NCBI RefSeq assembly: GCF_003932855.1
Contig: NZ_RQYZ01000001.1
Coordinates: 186,001-250,000 of the forward strand
From: Tessaracoccus sp. OH4464_COT-324
Lineage (GTDB): Bacteria; Actinomycetota; Actinomycetes; Propionibacteriales; Propionibacteriaceae
Length of the DNA stretch: 64,000 nt
Reading direction: 5' to 3'
The position numbers and the translations under genes were made by a program. This document shows positions 29,398-36,546 of this stretch, piece by piece. Within the stretch, counting starts at the first letter, position 1. Each line of letters opens with the position of its first letter. The notes under the pieces were generated by a model. It saw only the letters and a list, made by a program, of their open reading frames with translations, had not been told where the DNA came from and did not search any database.

Positions 29398-30366
29398 TCA
29401 GACGAAGGCGCGCTCCATTCGTCGGAAACTCGCCAGCCGCTCAGGGGCCAAACTGCCCCGTTCCACCGCCAGATCCAGGCCGCACTCCGGGGAACCGGTG
29501 ACATGGGTACAACCGCGCGGGCACTGCTCCGCGAAATCGGCCAGATCCGGGAAGGCTCCGATGATGTTGGCCGAGTCTACGTGGCTGATTCCGAAGGAAC
29601 GCACGCCCGGAGTGTCGATGATCCAAGTTCCTGGTTTCACCTCCATGGCAACAGCAGATGTGGAGGTGTGCCGCCCCTTTCCAGTCAACTCGCTAACGGC
29701 ACCGGTCTCGCGATCGGCCCCGGGCACGAGGCGGTTGACCAACGTTGACTTACCAACCCCGGAGTGCCCGATGAGCACGGTGGTCTGATCCGCAAGTAAC
29801 TCTTCGACGTGAGTCAGATCCGCCTGTGGCTTGGTTGCAACTATGGGGATGCCCAACGGCTCGTAGGCGGAAATCAGATCATCCGGGCTGGCCAGATCTG
29901 CCTTGGTCAGACACAAAATGGGCACGATCCCGGCGTCGTAGGCGGCGACGAGTATTCGATCGATCATGCCTAGACGCGGTGGCGGATCTGCCAGGGCCGT
30001 CACGATTAGCAGCTGCGTGGCGTTTGCGACGATGGGGCGCTCGAAAGTGTCCGCGTCATCTGCGGAACGATGGAGCATGGTGCTGCGTGGCTCTACCTGG
30101 ACTATGCGTGCCAGGGTTCCTGCAGTGGCGGAAACATCTCCGTCTAGGCGAACGCGGTCGCCAATAACCACGCCCTTGCGCGGGATCAGGCGGCCGCGCA
30201 CCGCGGTGACCACATCGTCGCCGATTCGGCAGCGGAACCGTCCCCGGTCTATCCCGACGACGTGCGCCACAGGCAGCCCGGAGTAGTCTGGCCGATCCTT
30301 CGTCCGTGGTCGGGTGCGTCGCTTCGGGCGGTCGAACCCGTGATGGTCGTCGCGGTAAATGCTCAC
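29398..30366 (-). CDS. rsgA: ribosome biogenesis GTPase RsgA
   Basis: Circularly permuted GTPase that matures the 30S subunit. Order of motifs confirms the permutation: G4 LTKAD, then G1 GHSGVGKSTLVN, then G3 DTPGVRSFG. An N-terminal OB-fold region (VVGIDRGRFRC...) and C-terminal zinc segment with CPRGCTHVTGSPECG are present. Start is GTG at 30366, overlapping the aroA stop as GTGA; the open frame extends 17 codons further. 322 residues. In mycobacteria rsgA also follows aroA (Rv3227-Rv3228). Confidence 0.93.
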   Translation of the reverse strand: MSIYRDDHHGFDRPKRRTRPRTKDRPDYSGLPVAHVVGIDRGRFRCRIGDDVVTAVRGRLIPRKGVVIGDRVRLDGDVSATAGTLARIVQVEPRSTMLHRSADDADTFERPIVANATQLLIVTALADPPPRLGMIDRILVAAYDAGIVPILCLTKADLASPDDLISAYEPLGIPIVATKPQADLTHVEELLADQTTVLIGHSGVGKSTLVNRLVPGADRETGAVSELTGKGRHTSTSAVAMEVKPGTWIIDTPGVRSFGISHVDSANIIGAFPDLADFAEQCPRGCTHVTGSPECGLDLAVERGSLAPERLASFRRMERAFV

Positions 30367-31601
30367 GTCAACCGCTCCCAGTCGCTGCCGAAGTCTGGCA
30401 TCGTCTTGGCCACGCAAGCGAAATCCGTGACGCTCGAGCCCGGTGCGTTCAGCCCGAGGAGAGCCGCGAAGTGGACCATGCGGTGGTCGGCGTAAGTCTC
30501 GAATCGGCAGGTGGTTGGGGTGCCACCCACGATCCGCAGGCCGTCTGGGCGTTCTTCCACGGCGATGCCGGCACGAGTCAGCTCGGTGGCGAGCGCACGC
30601 AGCCGATCGGTCTCATGTCCGCGGATGTGAGCCACTCCAGAGATCACGGTTTCGCCCTCCGCGACGGCGGCCAGGGCTGCAACCACAGGGGTCAGCTCCG
30701 AGGCAGGATGGAGATCAACTTCCCCCAATGCCGTGAGCCGTTCAGGACCCCGAACGGTGGCGGTGCCGTCGCTCATGCTGAGGGAACAGCCCATCGCGGA
30801 CAGGAGATCAAGGATCACCGCTCCCGGCTGGCGCGTGCTGGCCGGCCATCCCGGCACCGAGACCTGGCCACCTGTTACGGCAGCCGCCGCGAGGAAGGCG
30901 GCGGCGTTGGTGAGATCGGGTTCCACTCGGGTGTCCAGAGCACGAATCCTCCCGGGCGCAACCCGCCACACTCCAGGCGAGTGTTCAATTGCGTCCACCC
31001 CACGTTCGCGCAGCATGGCCAGCGTCATGGCGATGTGGGGCCGAGAGGGAAGACTTGAGCCGACATGTCGAATGGCCAGGCCCTCGGGCAGGAAGCACCC
31101 AACCAGCAGCAGACCGGAGACAAACTGACTGCTGGCGGAGGCATCGATGCTCACCTCGCGCGAGACCGGTCCGTCTGGCGGGTAAATCGTCACGGGCAAT
31201 CGATCTGAGTCGACGTGTGCCCCGAGCTGGCGAAGCGCGTCGAGGAGGCCCAGCATGGGGCGTTCCGCAGCTCGCGGGTCGCCGACGAAGCGCACCGGGG
31301 AATCAGAGAGCAGAGCGAGCGGGGGGACAAAACGCATGACCGTGCCAGCCAGGCCGCAGTCTATGGTGGCTCCGCCGCGCAGTTTGCCCGGGTGCACGAG
31401 TAGGCCATCGTCCCGAATGATCTCGGCCCCGAGGGCGCCCAACGCGTCGATCATCAGGTTGGAGTCCCGGCATCTGAGGGCTCCGTGGATCCTGCTCTCC
31501 CCATCTCCGAGTGCTGCCATGACTAGTGCGCGATTCGTCTCGGATTTCGAGCCGGGGACAGAGATGAAACCCTCGGCACGCCCCGAGGGCAACCGAGTCA
31601 A
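30363..31601 (-). CDS. aroA: 3-phosphoshikimate 1-carboxyvinyltransferase (EPSP synthase)
   Basis: Shikimate-pathway enzyme joining PEP to shikimate 3-phosphate. The N-terminal motif VPGSKSETNRALVMAAL is present, with CGLAGTVMRFVPPLA, DPRAAERPM (usually D..L..RPM) and ETYADHRMVHFAALLGL near the C terminus. 412 residues. The start is TTG at 31601, which overlaps the stop of the DoxX gene as TTGA, while its own stop overlaps the rsgA GTG. It is therefore the middle of a three-gene translationally coupled unit. The SKSETNRAL loop follows the class I pattern of glyphosate-sensitive enzymes, though this was not analysed further. Confidence 0.94.
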   Translation of the reverse strand: MTRLPSGRAEGFISVPGSKSETNRALVMAALGDGESRIHGALRCRDSNLMIDALGALGAEIIRDDGLLVHPGKLRGGATIDCGLAGTVMRFVPPLALLSDSPVRFVGDPRAAERPMLGLLDALRQLGAHVDSDRLPVTIYPPDGPVSREVSIDASASSQFVSGLLLVGCFLPEGLAIRHVGSSLPSRPHIAMTLAMLRERGVDAIEHSPGVWRVAPGRIRALDTRVEPDLTNAAAFLAAAAVTGGQVSVPGWPASTRQPGAVILDLLSAMGCSLSMSDGTATVRGPERLTALGEVDLHPASELTPVVAALAAVAEGETVISGVAHIRGHETDRLRALATELTRAGIAVEERPDGLRIVGGTPTTCRFETYADHRMVHFAALLGLNAPGSSVTDFACVAKTMPDFGSDWERLT

Positions 31602-32158
31602 CGCGCCAAGCCCTTGGTGGTCCGCTGCGCCTTACGACGCGCCCACCGACAAGGTCTGCCGGTCTTGTTGCCCAGCTGAGAGGCCTGTTTGCTGGCGGCC
31701 CGCCTGCTCTGCTCGGCACGCCAAGCCAAGCTGGGGGAGCCCTGGAGATCCCGGGAGCCGAGAATTGCGGCGCCAAGGATGGCCACGTTTTTCAGCGCTT
31801 CGCGTTGGGCGATACGGCGCTCTTCTCCTTCGATCTCCTTTTTCGGCCAGGCCACGACGATGTCCAGCGCAGTGGCGGGAATCAGCAGGAGCGCGCCGAG
31901 CCTGCGGCCGATGCCGGAGGCGAACATCGCTCCGCCGAGGATCTTGAGTGCCCCACCCAGCCGGATCCACTGCTCCGGCTGTTCTGGCACGTAGGAGGAG
32001 TACTGTGCAGGCACCACCCGTTGGACGAGAGGAACCGCCTTGTCGGTGAACGCTTCGGCCTCGTCGGCGCGCTCGGGGGTATTGCGCAGAGCCGACACGC
32101 CGTCGGCAATGCAGTGGCTGGCGAACAGCCCGCGGGCAACAAATCGGAGAAGACTCAT
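31598..32158 (-). CDS. DoxX-family membrane protein
   Basis: DoxX-family membrane protein, 186 residues. Typical N terminus SLLRFVARGLFASHCIADG, then GGALKILGGAMFASGIGRRLGA and a further membrane segment LIPATALDIVVAW, ending in a basic C-terminal tail (RRAASKQ, RWARRKAQR). Members have been linked to respiratory or redox membrane functions in a few actinobacteria; nothing specific can be claimed here. Its stop overlaps the TTG of aroA. It starts at the ATG at 32158. Confidence 0.82.
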   Translation of the reverse strand: MSLLRFVARGLFASHCIADGVSALRNTPERADEAEAFTDKAVPLVQRVVPAQYSSYVPEQPEQWIRLGGALKILGGAMFASGIGRRLGALLLIPATALDIVVAWPKKEIEGEERRIAQREALKNVAILGAAILGSRDLQGSPSLAWRAEQSRRAASKQASQLGNKTGRPCRWARRKAQRTTKGLAR

Positions 32159-32754
32159 GCTCCGAGCCTACCCATAAGCTGGGGGAGTATGCGGAAGATG
32201 TGCCGCAACGAGCCTTCTGGAGGGTCTCAGCTCTTCGAACTCGCCTGGATATCGCCAGACCGCAGAATTAAGTACCGGACTGCTTGTCCCGACAATGCTC
32301 GTGTCAGGAGCCGTTTGGCTGATATCGGGCGGTCCTTGGGAACGTCTGGCCGGGGCATCCAGCACTCGCGCTGGGGCGCCGTTAGACGCCGACTCCTGAA
32401 TGGACGTGAGAAGGTAGCCGCTTGGCGATCGTCAGGACCGGCGCTGCTCGGCGCTCCCCGGACCTGCTTCGAAGTTGAGTCGGGATGCGACGTGCCGGGT
32501 GAGGAGAAAGCAACGGACGCCCATCCTCGCCCTATCAGCAACCGAATGGCTCAGCAAGCGCTCTGGCCGGTTCCTCGTTGTTCCTGCTCTCAGAGGAGGA
32601 CGATTGATCGGGCATTTCGGCCATGGAACCGGACTACACGCGGAAGAAATGAACCCGATCCGATCTGCGGACGTTAGCTTTCGTTGAGCACCCAACCTTG
32701 TTTGTCGAGGCTCCCGTGGCTCGGCGGCACTGGCGGCACGCTGATAAGCTTTGA
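32159..32754. other. 596-base stretch with no convincing gene
   Basis: Open frames here (for example plus strand from 32189, minus strand 32227-32541) have no recognisable protein motif, and none has a good ribosome site. One short plus-strand frame around 32265-32400 reads as a hydrophobic segment (LLVPTMLVSGAVWLISGG) but has no proper start. It could be remnant coding DNA. In mycobacteria this interval between aroA and sigH holds other genes, so it may be a decayed region. Nothing firm. Confidence 0.4.
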
Positions 32755-32757
32755 GTG

Positions 32758-33351
32758 ATGAGCACTGACACCGAGTTCCGATCAGAGGCCGCAGCCTTTG
32801 AGGAGGAAGCCTTGGCGCTGGTCGATTCGTTGTACGGCGCAGCGCTGGGTATGACGCGTAACCCCGCGGACGCGGAAGACCTGGTGCAGGAGGCCTACGC
32901 CAAGGCATTCGCGGCTCGGGGCTCGTTCCAGCCGGGCACTAACCTCAAGGCGTGGCTTTACCGCATCCTGACCAACACCTACATCTCTCAGTACCGCAAG
33001 GCTCAACGCCTGCCGAAACTCTCCGGGGGCGACGAGGTGGAGGACTGGCAGCTCGCGCGGAACGAGGCGCACGATGCTCGGGGGCTCCGCTCCGCTGAGA
33101 TGGAAGCTCTGGAAAGGATCCCGGATTCCGCGGTGGTAGATGCCCTGGCAGGACTGGGAGAGCAGTATCGGTTGGCGGTTTGGCTGAACGATGTCGAGGG
33201 TTTTTCGTATAAGGAGATCGCGGAGATCATGGGCACCCCGATCGGAACTGTGATGAGCCGCATCAATCGAGGACGCAAGCAGTTACGCCACGCGCTCAGC
33301 GGGTACGCCATCGAGCGTGGTTTCATGCGGGATGAGGCGAGCAATGGCTGA
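32758..33351 (+). CDS. sigH: ECF sigma factor SigH/SigR
   Basis: Extracytoplasmic-function sigma factor of the SigR/SigH group (thiol and heat stress). Region 2 shows [17 protein letters not shown] and [19 protein letters not shown]; region 4 shows [15 protein letters not shown] then [15 protein letters not shown]. 197 residues. GTG at 32755 is followed by ATG at 32758; either is possible. The stop overlaps the start of the zinc anti-sigma gene by 8 bases, so both are made together. The setting next to pdtaS and whiB1 matches mycobacterial sigH. A GGAAT-type autoregulated promoter was not identified upstream. Confidence 0.94.
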   Translation: MSTDTEFRSEAAAFEEEALALVDSLYGAALGMTRNPADAEDLVQEAYAKAFAARGSFQPGTNLKAWLYRILTNTYISQYRKAQRLPKLSGGDEVEDWQLARNEAHDARGLRSAEMEALERIPDSAVVDALAGLGEQYRLAVWLNDVEGFSYKEIAEIMGTPIGTVMSRINRGRKQLRHALSGYAIERGFMRDEASNG

Positions 33352-33598
33352 TCATGTGCATGGGGTCAAGGATGAGTGCCTCACCGCGCTTGAGCGCGTG
33401 CACGAGTTCCTGAGCCACGAACTGCTCGACGCGGACGAGGATACCATCCGCGCTCACCTGGCGGCTTGTGAACACTGTATGGAGCAGTATGAGATCGAGT
33501 CGACCATCCAAGAGATGATCCGACGGGCCACGCGGGTGAGCGCGCCGGCATCGCTCTCGATCCGGATCCGGCGGTTGAGCGTGGAGATTAGGGGTTGA
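33344..33598 (+). CDS. rshA: zinc anti-sigma factor RshA/RsrA (mycothiol-system anti-sigma)
   Basis: Redox-sensing anti-sigma factor of 84 residues that holds SigH/SigR inactive until disulfide formation releases zinc. The ZAS motif is present: H38-x3-C42-x2-C45 (HLAACEHC), plus C12 in KDECLTAL, matching RsrA numbering shifted by one. The ATG at 33344 lies 8 bases inside sigH with GAGG about 6 bases upstream, and is preferred over an earlier in-frame start. Followed 5 bases after the stop by the first of three palindromic repeats. Confidence 0.92.
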   Translation: MADHVHGVKDECLTALERVHEFLSHELLDADEDTIRAHLAACEHCMEQYEIESTIQEMIRRATRVSAPASLSIRIRRLSVEIRG

Positions 33599-33603
33599 TC
33601 AGT

Positions 33604-33753
33604 AGGGCCCCCGCGCGAGCGGGGGCCCTGCCCTGCGCCTCAGACCAAGGCCCGTAGGAGGCGTAGGACCCCCGCGCGAGCGGGGGCCCTACTATTGATT
33701 CGCCCGTGTCTCGTGTCGGGGTCAAAGGACCCCCGCGCGAGCGGGGGCCCTAC
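33604..33753. CRISPR. three 28-bp palindromic repeats, 61-bp period, two 33-bp spacers (CRISPR-like, type I-E geometry)
   Basis: Copies at 33604-33631, 33665-33692 and 33726-33753. The 28-base consensus is AGG(A/G) then CCCCCGCGCGAGCGGGGG then CCCT(A/G)C; copies 2 and 3 are identical, and copy 1 differs at 2 positions. The period is exactly 61 both times. The spacers (33632-33664 and 33693-33725, 33 bases each) are unrelated to each other. The inner CCCCGC-GCGA-GCGGGG hairpin has the layout of type I-E repeats (E. coli has CCCCGC-GCCA-GCGGGG). No cas gene is in the window. The alternative reading is three tandem hairpin terminators between the convergent rshA and bL37 genes: the stem is 11 bp with a GCGA tetraloop. 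Which is right is open. Confidence 0.55.
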
Positions 33754-33758
33754 ACGAA

Positions 33759-33833
33759 TCAGCTGTTGGGACGCTTGCCGTGGTTTGCGTTGTTCTTACG
33801 GCGAGCGCGCCGCTTGCGACCAGTCTTGCCCAT
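33759..33833 (-). CDS. 50S ribosomal protein bL37
   Basis: Tiny actinobacterial large-subunit protein, 24 residues: basic, starting MGKTGRKRRARR and ending NANHGKRPNS, which matches bL37 as I know it from mycobacteria (ending ANHGKRPNA). The ATG at 33833 has AAGGAG 7 bases upstream. It lies divergently from pdtaS with a 55-base gap, and its 3' end adjoins the third palindromic repeat. Too short for most gene finders. Confidence 0.88.
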   Translation of the reverse strand: MGKTGRKRRARRKNNANHGKRPNS

Positions 33834-33843
33834 TAGTTACTCC

Positions 33844-33871
33844 TTGCGGTTGGTGTTAGCAACGCTACATT
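33844..33871 (+). promoter_or_regulatory. possible promoter of pdtaS
   Basis: TTGCGG (33844-33849), 16 bases, TACATT (33866-33871), ending 17 bases before the pdtaS ATG. The fit to a housekeeping promoter is fair; the leader would be very short. Confidence 0.35.
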
Positions 33872-33888
33872 GTGGCACAGTTAGCATC

Positions 33889-35352
33889 ATGCTTGATGCA
33901 GATGACCTCACTGACGCTCAATGGCTGGATGCATTCGTGGCGCAGTGGCATGTCCTGGCAGATCTCAGCTTCTCCGACCTCGTCCTCTGGCGACCGCAGA
34001 CGCCGGAGGGGGAGTGCTTCATCTGCACGAACCAGATCAGGCCGGTGACGGGTCCGACGGCCATCGAGCATGACATCCTGGGGGAACAGGTCGGTTGCGA
34101 GGAACCGGACCATCCGGTCGTTGTCGCGTGGCTGACTCAGGAAATCTCCGAGACCAGTGACAACGCACTGAGCGCAGGCATCCCCGTTGATGTCTGGGCG
34201 ATCCCCGTGTTCCGCAACGACCGAGTGATAGCCATCCTGGAGCGCCACACCAATCAGATGGGGGTGCGGGTACCGGGACCTTTGGAGGAGCAGTCCCTCG
34301 ATATCGCGGATATCCTCACCCAGATGCTGCTGCGCGGCGAGTTTCCACTGTTGCAACCGGCGGACAAAGCCTTGGCCCCCAAAGTAGCCGACGGCATGCT
34401 GCGGGTTCTGCCTGATGGCACCATCAGCTACGCGAGCCCTAATGCAGTCACGGGTTTCCGCAGGCTCGGCGCTGTTGGCGACATTGAGGGGGAGATTTTT
34501 CGGGACCTCACTCGACGTTTGCGTGAGGGTGTCGAAGGAATCGGCCAGACGTTGGGAAACGAAATGGATGGCACTTTGAGTTTGGAGTTCGAGGTGAGCG
34601 CCAACGACGCGTTCATGCGTTTCCTGCTCATCCCGTTGTGGTTTGAACGTTGCTCAGCCGGAATGCTGGTGCTGTGTCGAGACACCACAGACCTGCGCAG
34701 ACGCGACCAAATGCTTGTCACCAAGGATGCGACCATCAGGGAGATCCACCACAGAGTCAAGAACAACCTGCAAACTGTGGCAGCCTTGCTACGCATGCAG
34801 TCCCGCAGGCTCTCCTCGCCGGAGGGCAAGGAAGCACTCCGCGACGCGATGCGCCGGGTAAGTTCCATTGCGGTCGTGCATGAGACGCTAAGCCAGGCCT
34901 TGACTGAGGATGTCTCCTTCGACGATATCTGCGACAAGATCCTCGACATGGTGGGCGACCTGGCGGCTGCATCCGGCACGGTCCGTGCCCGCAGGCGAGG
35001 CAGCTTCGGGGTCATACCAGCCGGGGTGGCCACCAGCCTGTCGATGGTGTTGACAGAACTGTGCCAGAACGCCATAGAGCACAGCCTGGGGAGTTCTTCG
35101 GGAGAGGTGCTGGTGCTCCCGGAGCGTACGACTGAACTGCTGCGTTTCACGGTCGCCGACAACGGTACGGGGCTTGCTGAAGGCTTCCGGTTGGGGGCGC
35201 AGACAAACCTCGGCCTGTCGATAATCCAGACTCTGGTGCAGGACCTGTCCGGAACATTCGCTCTGCGCAACCGTGAGGACTGCACGGGGACGGAAGCGAT
35301 TGTGGAATTGCCCTTGGCCGCGTTGCGGGTCAAGGGCAAAGGTAAGGGGTAG
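33889..35352 (+). CDS. pdtaS: PdtaS-type sensor histidine kinase
   Basis: Cytosolic histidine kinase of the HisKA_2 family, 487 residues. Residues 1 to about 150 form a GAF-like domain, 170-270 a PAS domain (LPDGTISYASPNAVTGFRRLG), then REIHHRVKNNLQTVAALLRM with phosphoacceptor H287, and a HATPase_c domain with NAIEH, DNGTGL and GLSIIQTL. Order and sequence match mycobacterial PdtaS (Rv3220c), whose partner PdtaR is an ANTAR antiterminator regulator; PdtaR is not in the window. The ATG at 33889 is chosen; the open frame continues upstream across the bL37 region. No membrane segment is seen, as in PdtaS. Confidence 0.93.
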   Translation: MLDADDLTDAQWLDAFVAQWHVLADLSFSDLVLWRPQTPEGECFICTNQIRPVTGPTAIEHDILGEQVGCEEPDHPVVVAWLTQEISETSDNALSAGIPVDVWAIPVFRNDRVIAILERHTNQMGVRVPGPLEEQSLDIADILTQMLLRGEFPLLQPADKALAPKVADGMLRVLPDGTISYASPNAVTGFRRLGAVGDIEGEIFRDLTRRLREGVEGIGQTLGNEMDGTLSLEFEVSANDAFMRFLLIPLWFERCSAGMLVLCRDTTDLRRRDQMLVTKDATIREIHHRVKNNLQTVAALLRMQSRRLSSPEGKEALRDAMRRVSSIAVVHETLSQALTEDVSFDDICDKILDMVGDLAAASGTVRARRRGSFGVIPAGVATSLSMVLTELCQNAIEHSLGSSSGEVLVLPERTTELLRFTVADNGTGLAEGFRLGAQTNLGLSIIQTLVQDLSGTFALRNREDCTGTEAIVELPLAALRVKGKGKG

Positions 35353-35366
35353 ATCAGGGCGTTTGG

Positions 35367-35615
35367 CTAGCTTTTCAACCGGCTCCGCGCGTTGCGTCGC
35401 TTGATGGCTCGCCGCTCGTCCTCACTCATGCCCCCCCAGACCCCATGGTCCTGGCCCGCGCTCAGCGCCCACGACAGGCACTGATCCATCACTTCGCAGC
35501 GATGACAGATCTTCTTGGCTTCCTCGACCTGTGCGAGTGCAGGGCCAGTGTTTCCCACGGGAAAGAAGAGCTCTGGATCCTCCGTCAGGCAAGCAGCCCT
35601 ATGACGCCAATCCAT
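35367..35615 (-). CDS. whiB1: WhiB1-type iron-sulfur transcriptional regulator
   Basis: WhiB protein of 82 residues. All four cluster cysteines are present: C9, C37, C40 and C46 (C-x2-C-x5-C at KICHRCEVMDQC). The GVWGGMSEDERRAIKRRN turn and basic C-terminal tail are WhiB1-like; most of the sequence matches mycobacterial WhiB1 closely. It is expected to bind a 4Fe-4S cluster, respond to nitric oxide, and interact with the principal sigma factor. Its neighbour pdtaS is convergent. Start ATG at 35615. Confidence 0.95.
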   Translation of the reverse strand: MDWRHRAACLTEDPELFFPVGNTGPALAQVEEAKKICHRCEVMDQCLSWALSAGQDHGVWGGMSEDERRAIKRRNARSRLKS

Positions 35616-35767
35616 GTAGGTTGCACTTCCTTTCGCATCAGTGTAGGAGATCGTTCAACAGCTCGAACCATTGAAATGTACTCGGTCAGACCCCAAACGA
35701 CAAGGGTTTGGTTTAACCAACTGTCTCGGCCCTTGCCTCATGAACGAACGTGCGCCATGCTGTGCTC

Positions 35768-36151
35768 ATGTGGAATGTGGTTCGTGACAGACTTGCTCCG
35801 CTCAGTTTCGGGCTGTCCCTCAGCCTGACGGGTCTTAGCTCCGTCGCCGTGATAGCAGCCGGGATCGCCTCGCTGGTCTCGCGCACTGAGCAGCTCGGGT
35901 TCAGCACCGGCATAACGTTGTTGATCTACGGCGTGCTGATGTTTGGCGTGGTCGTGCTGTCATTCCTTCGCTTCCAGTGGGCTTGGGGGATGCTGGTAGC
36001 GGCCAATTTGCTCAATGCCTTCGCTGTGGGGTCATTCCTGTCTACCGCAGATCCAGGGCAGTTTTGGCTCGCTCTGACATCGTTAGTCTTCATTGCAGTG
36101 GCTGGGATCGCGGCTATCCTGCCCAGCACTCGGCTCGCCATGCACCGCTGA
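35768..36151 (+). CDS. hypothetical integral membrane protein, four predicted membrane segments
   Basis: About 127 residues, mostly hydrophobic. Membrane segments are visible at LSLSLTGLSSVAVIAAG, TGITLLIYGVLMFGVVV, WGMLVAANLLNAFAVG and ALTSLVFIAVAGIAAI. It ends RLAMHR. The ATG at 35768 is preferred to GTG at 35750. It is divergent from whiB1, as is a small membrane protein gene beside mycobacterial whiB1, and may be its orthologue (inference from position only). Function unknown. Confidence 0.72.
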   Translation: MWNVVRDRLAPLSFGLSLSLTGLSSVAVIAAGIASLVSRTEQLGFSTGITLLIYGVLMFGVVVLSFLRFQWAWGMLVAANLLNAFAVGSFLSTADPGQFWLALTSLVFIAVAGIAAILPSTRLAMHR

Positions 36152-36273
36152 GCCTGGCGATCACTCCGCCTAATATCTCCGGGCGGCAGGCCGAACAGGG
36201 CCCGGATCGCTTGAAGAGTTTGCTGGCGCCGCTTTCGCGGATAGCAAAGTGGTTGTGGCGTGACGAGAGCGGT

Positions 36274-36302
36274 TCTGGACCCGGGTGCACACCGGGTCCA
36301 GA
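36274..36302. terminator. hairpin between membrane protein and DUF6104/kgd
   Basis: TCTGGACCCGG (36274-36284) pairs with CCGGGTCCAGA (36292-36302), an 11-bp stem with a 7-base loop, followed on the plus strand by CTTTCCGTTT. It lies between convergent genes and probably serves the plus-strand transcript. Confidence 0.6.
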
Positions 36303-36368
36303 CTTTCCGTTTCTGTTCGTACCTCGGCAAGCCTTGCCAGAGAAGAGCCGGCCGCGGGTCGCCCGGAG

Positions 36369-36545
36369 CTAGTCGTCCTCGTCGTCGAGCCGCGCCAGCC
36401 AGGAAGCCAACCGCTCGATGGGCGTCTCGAACTCGGGATTCAGGTCGACGAAGATGCCCAGCTGCTCAGCTAACCACTCGAACGAAACCTCCTCTTCGCC
36501 CCGCCGAGCGACGAGTTCCTCCAAACCGCGATCCGTGAAGTACAA
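36369..36545 (-). CDS. DUF6104 family small protein (TTG start)
   Basis: 58-residue protein found by reading the strand directly: YFTDRGLEELVARRGEEEV, then FEWLAEQLGIFVDLNPEFE and a Trp-Leu-Ala-Arg-Leu end with an acidic tail. This matches the DUF6104 family, which commonly follows kgd in actinobacteria. The start is TTG at 36545-36543 with GGAGG (36556-36552) 6 bases upstream; that ribosome site lies inside the end of kgd. The gene begins one base after the kgd stop, so it is co-translated. Function unknown. Confidence 0.82.
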   Translation of the reverse strand: MYFTDRGLEELVARRGEEEVSFEWLAEQLGIFVDLNPEFETPIERLASWLARLDDEDD

Positions 36546-36546
36546 C

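Noticed and set aside
35708-35720. TTGGTT-T-AACCAA inverted repeat between whiB1 and the membrane protein
   Set aside because: Short 6-bp arms in a 150-base intergenic region; chance occurrence cannot be excluded and no known factor fits.
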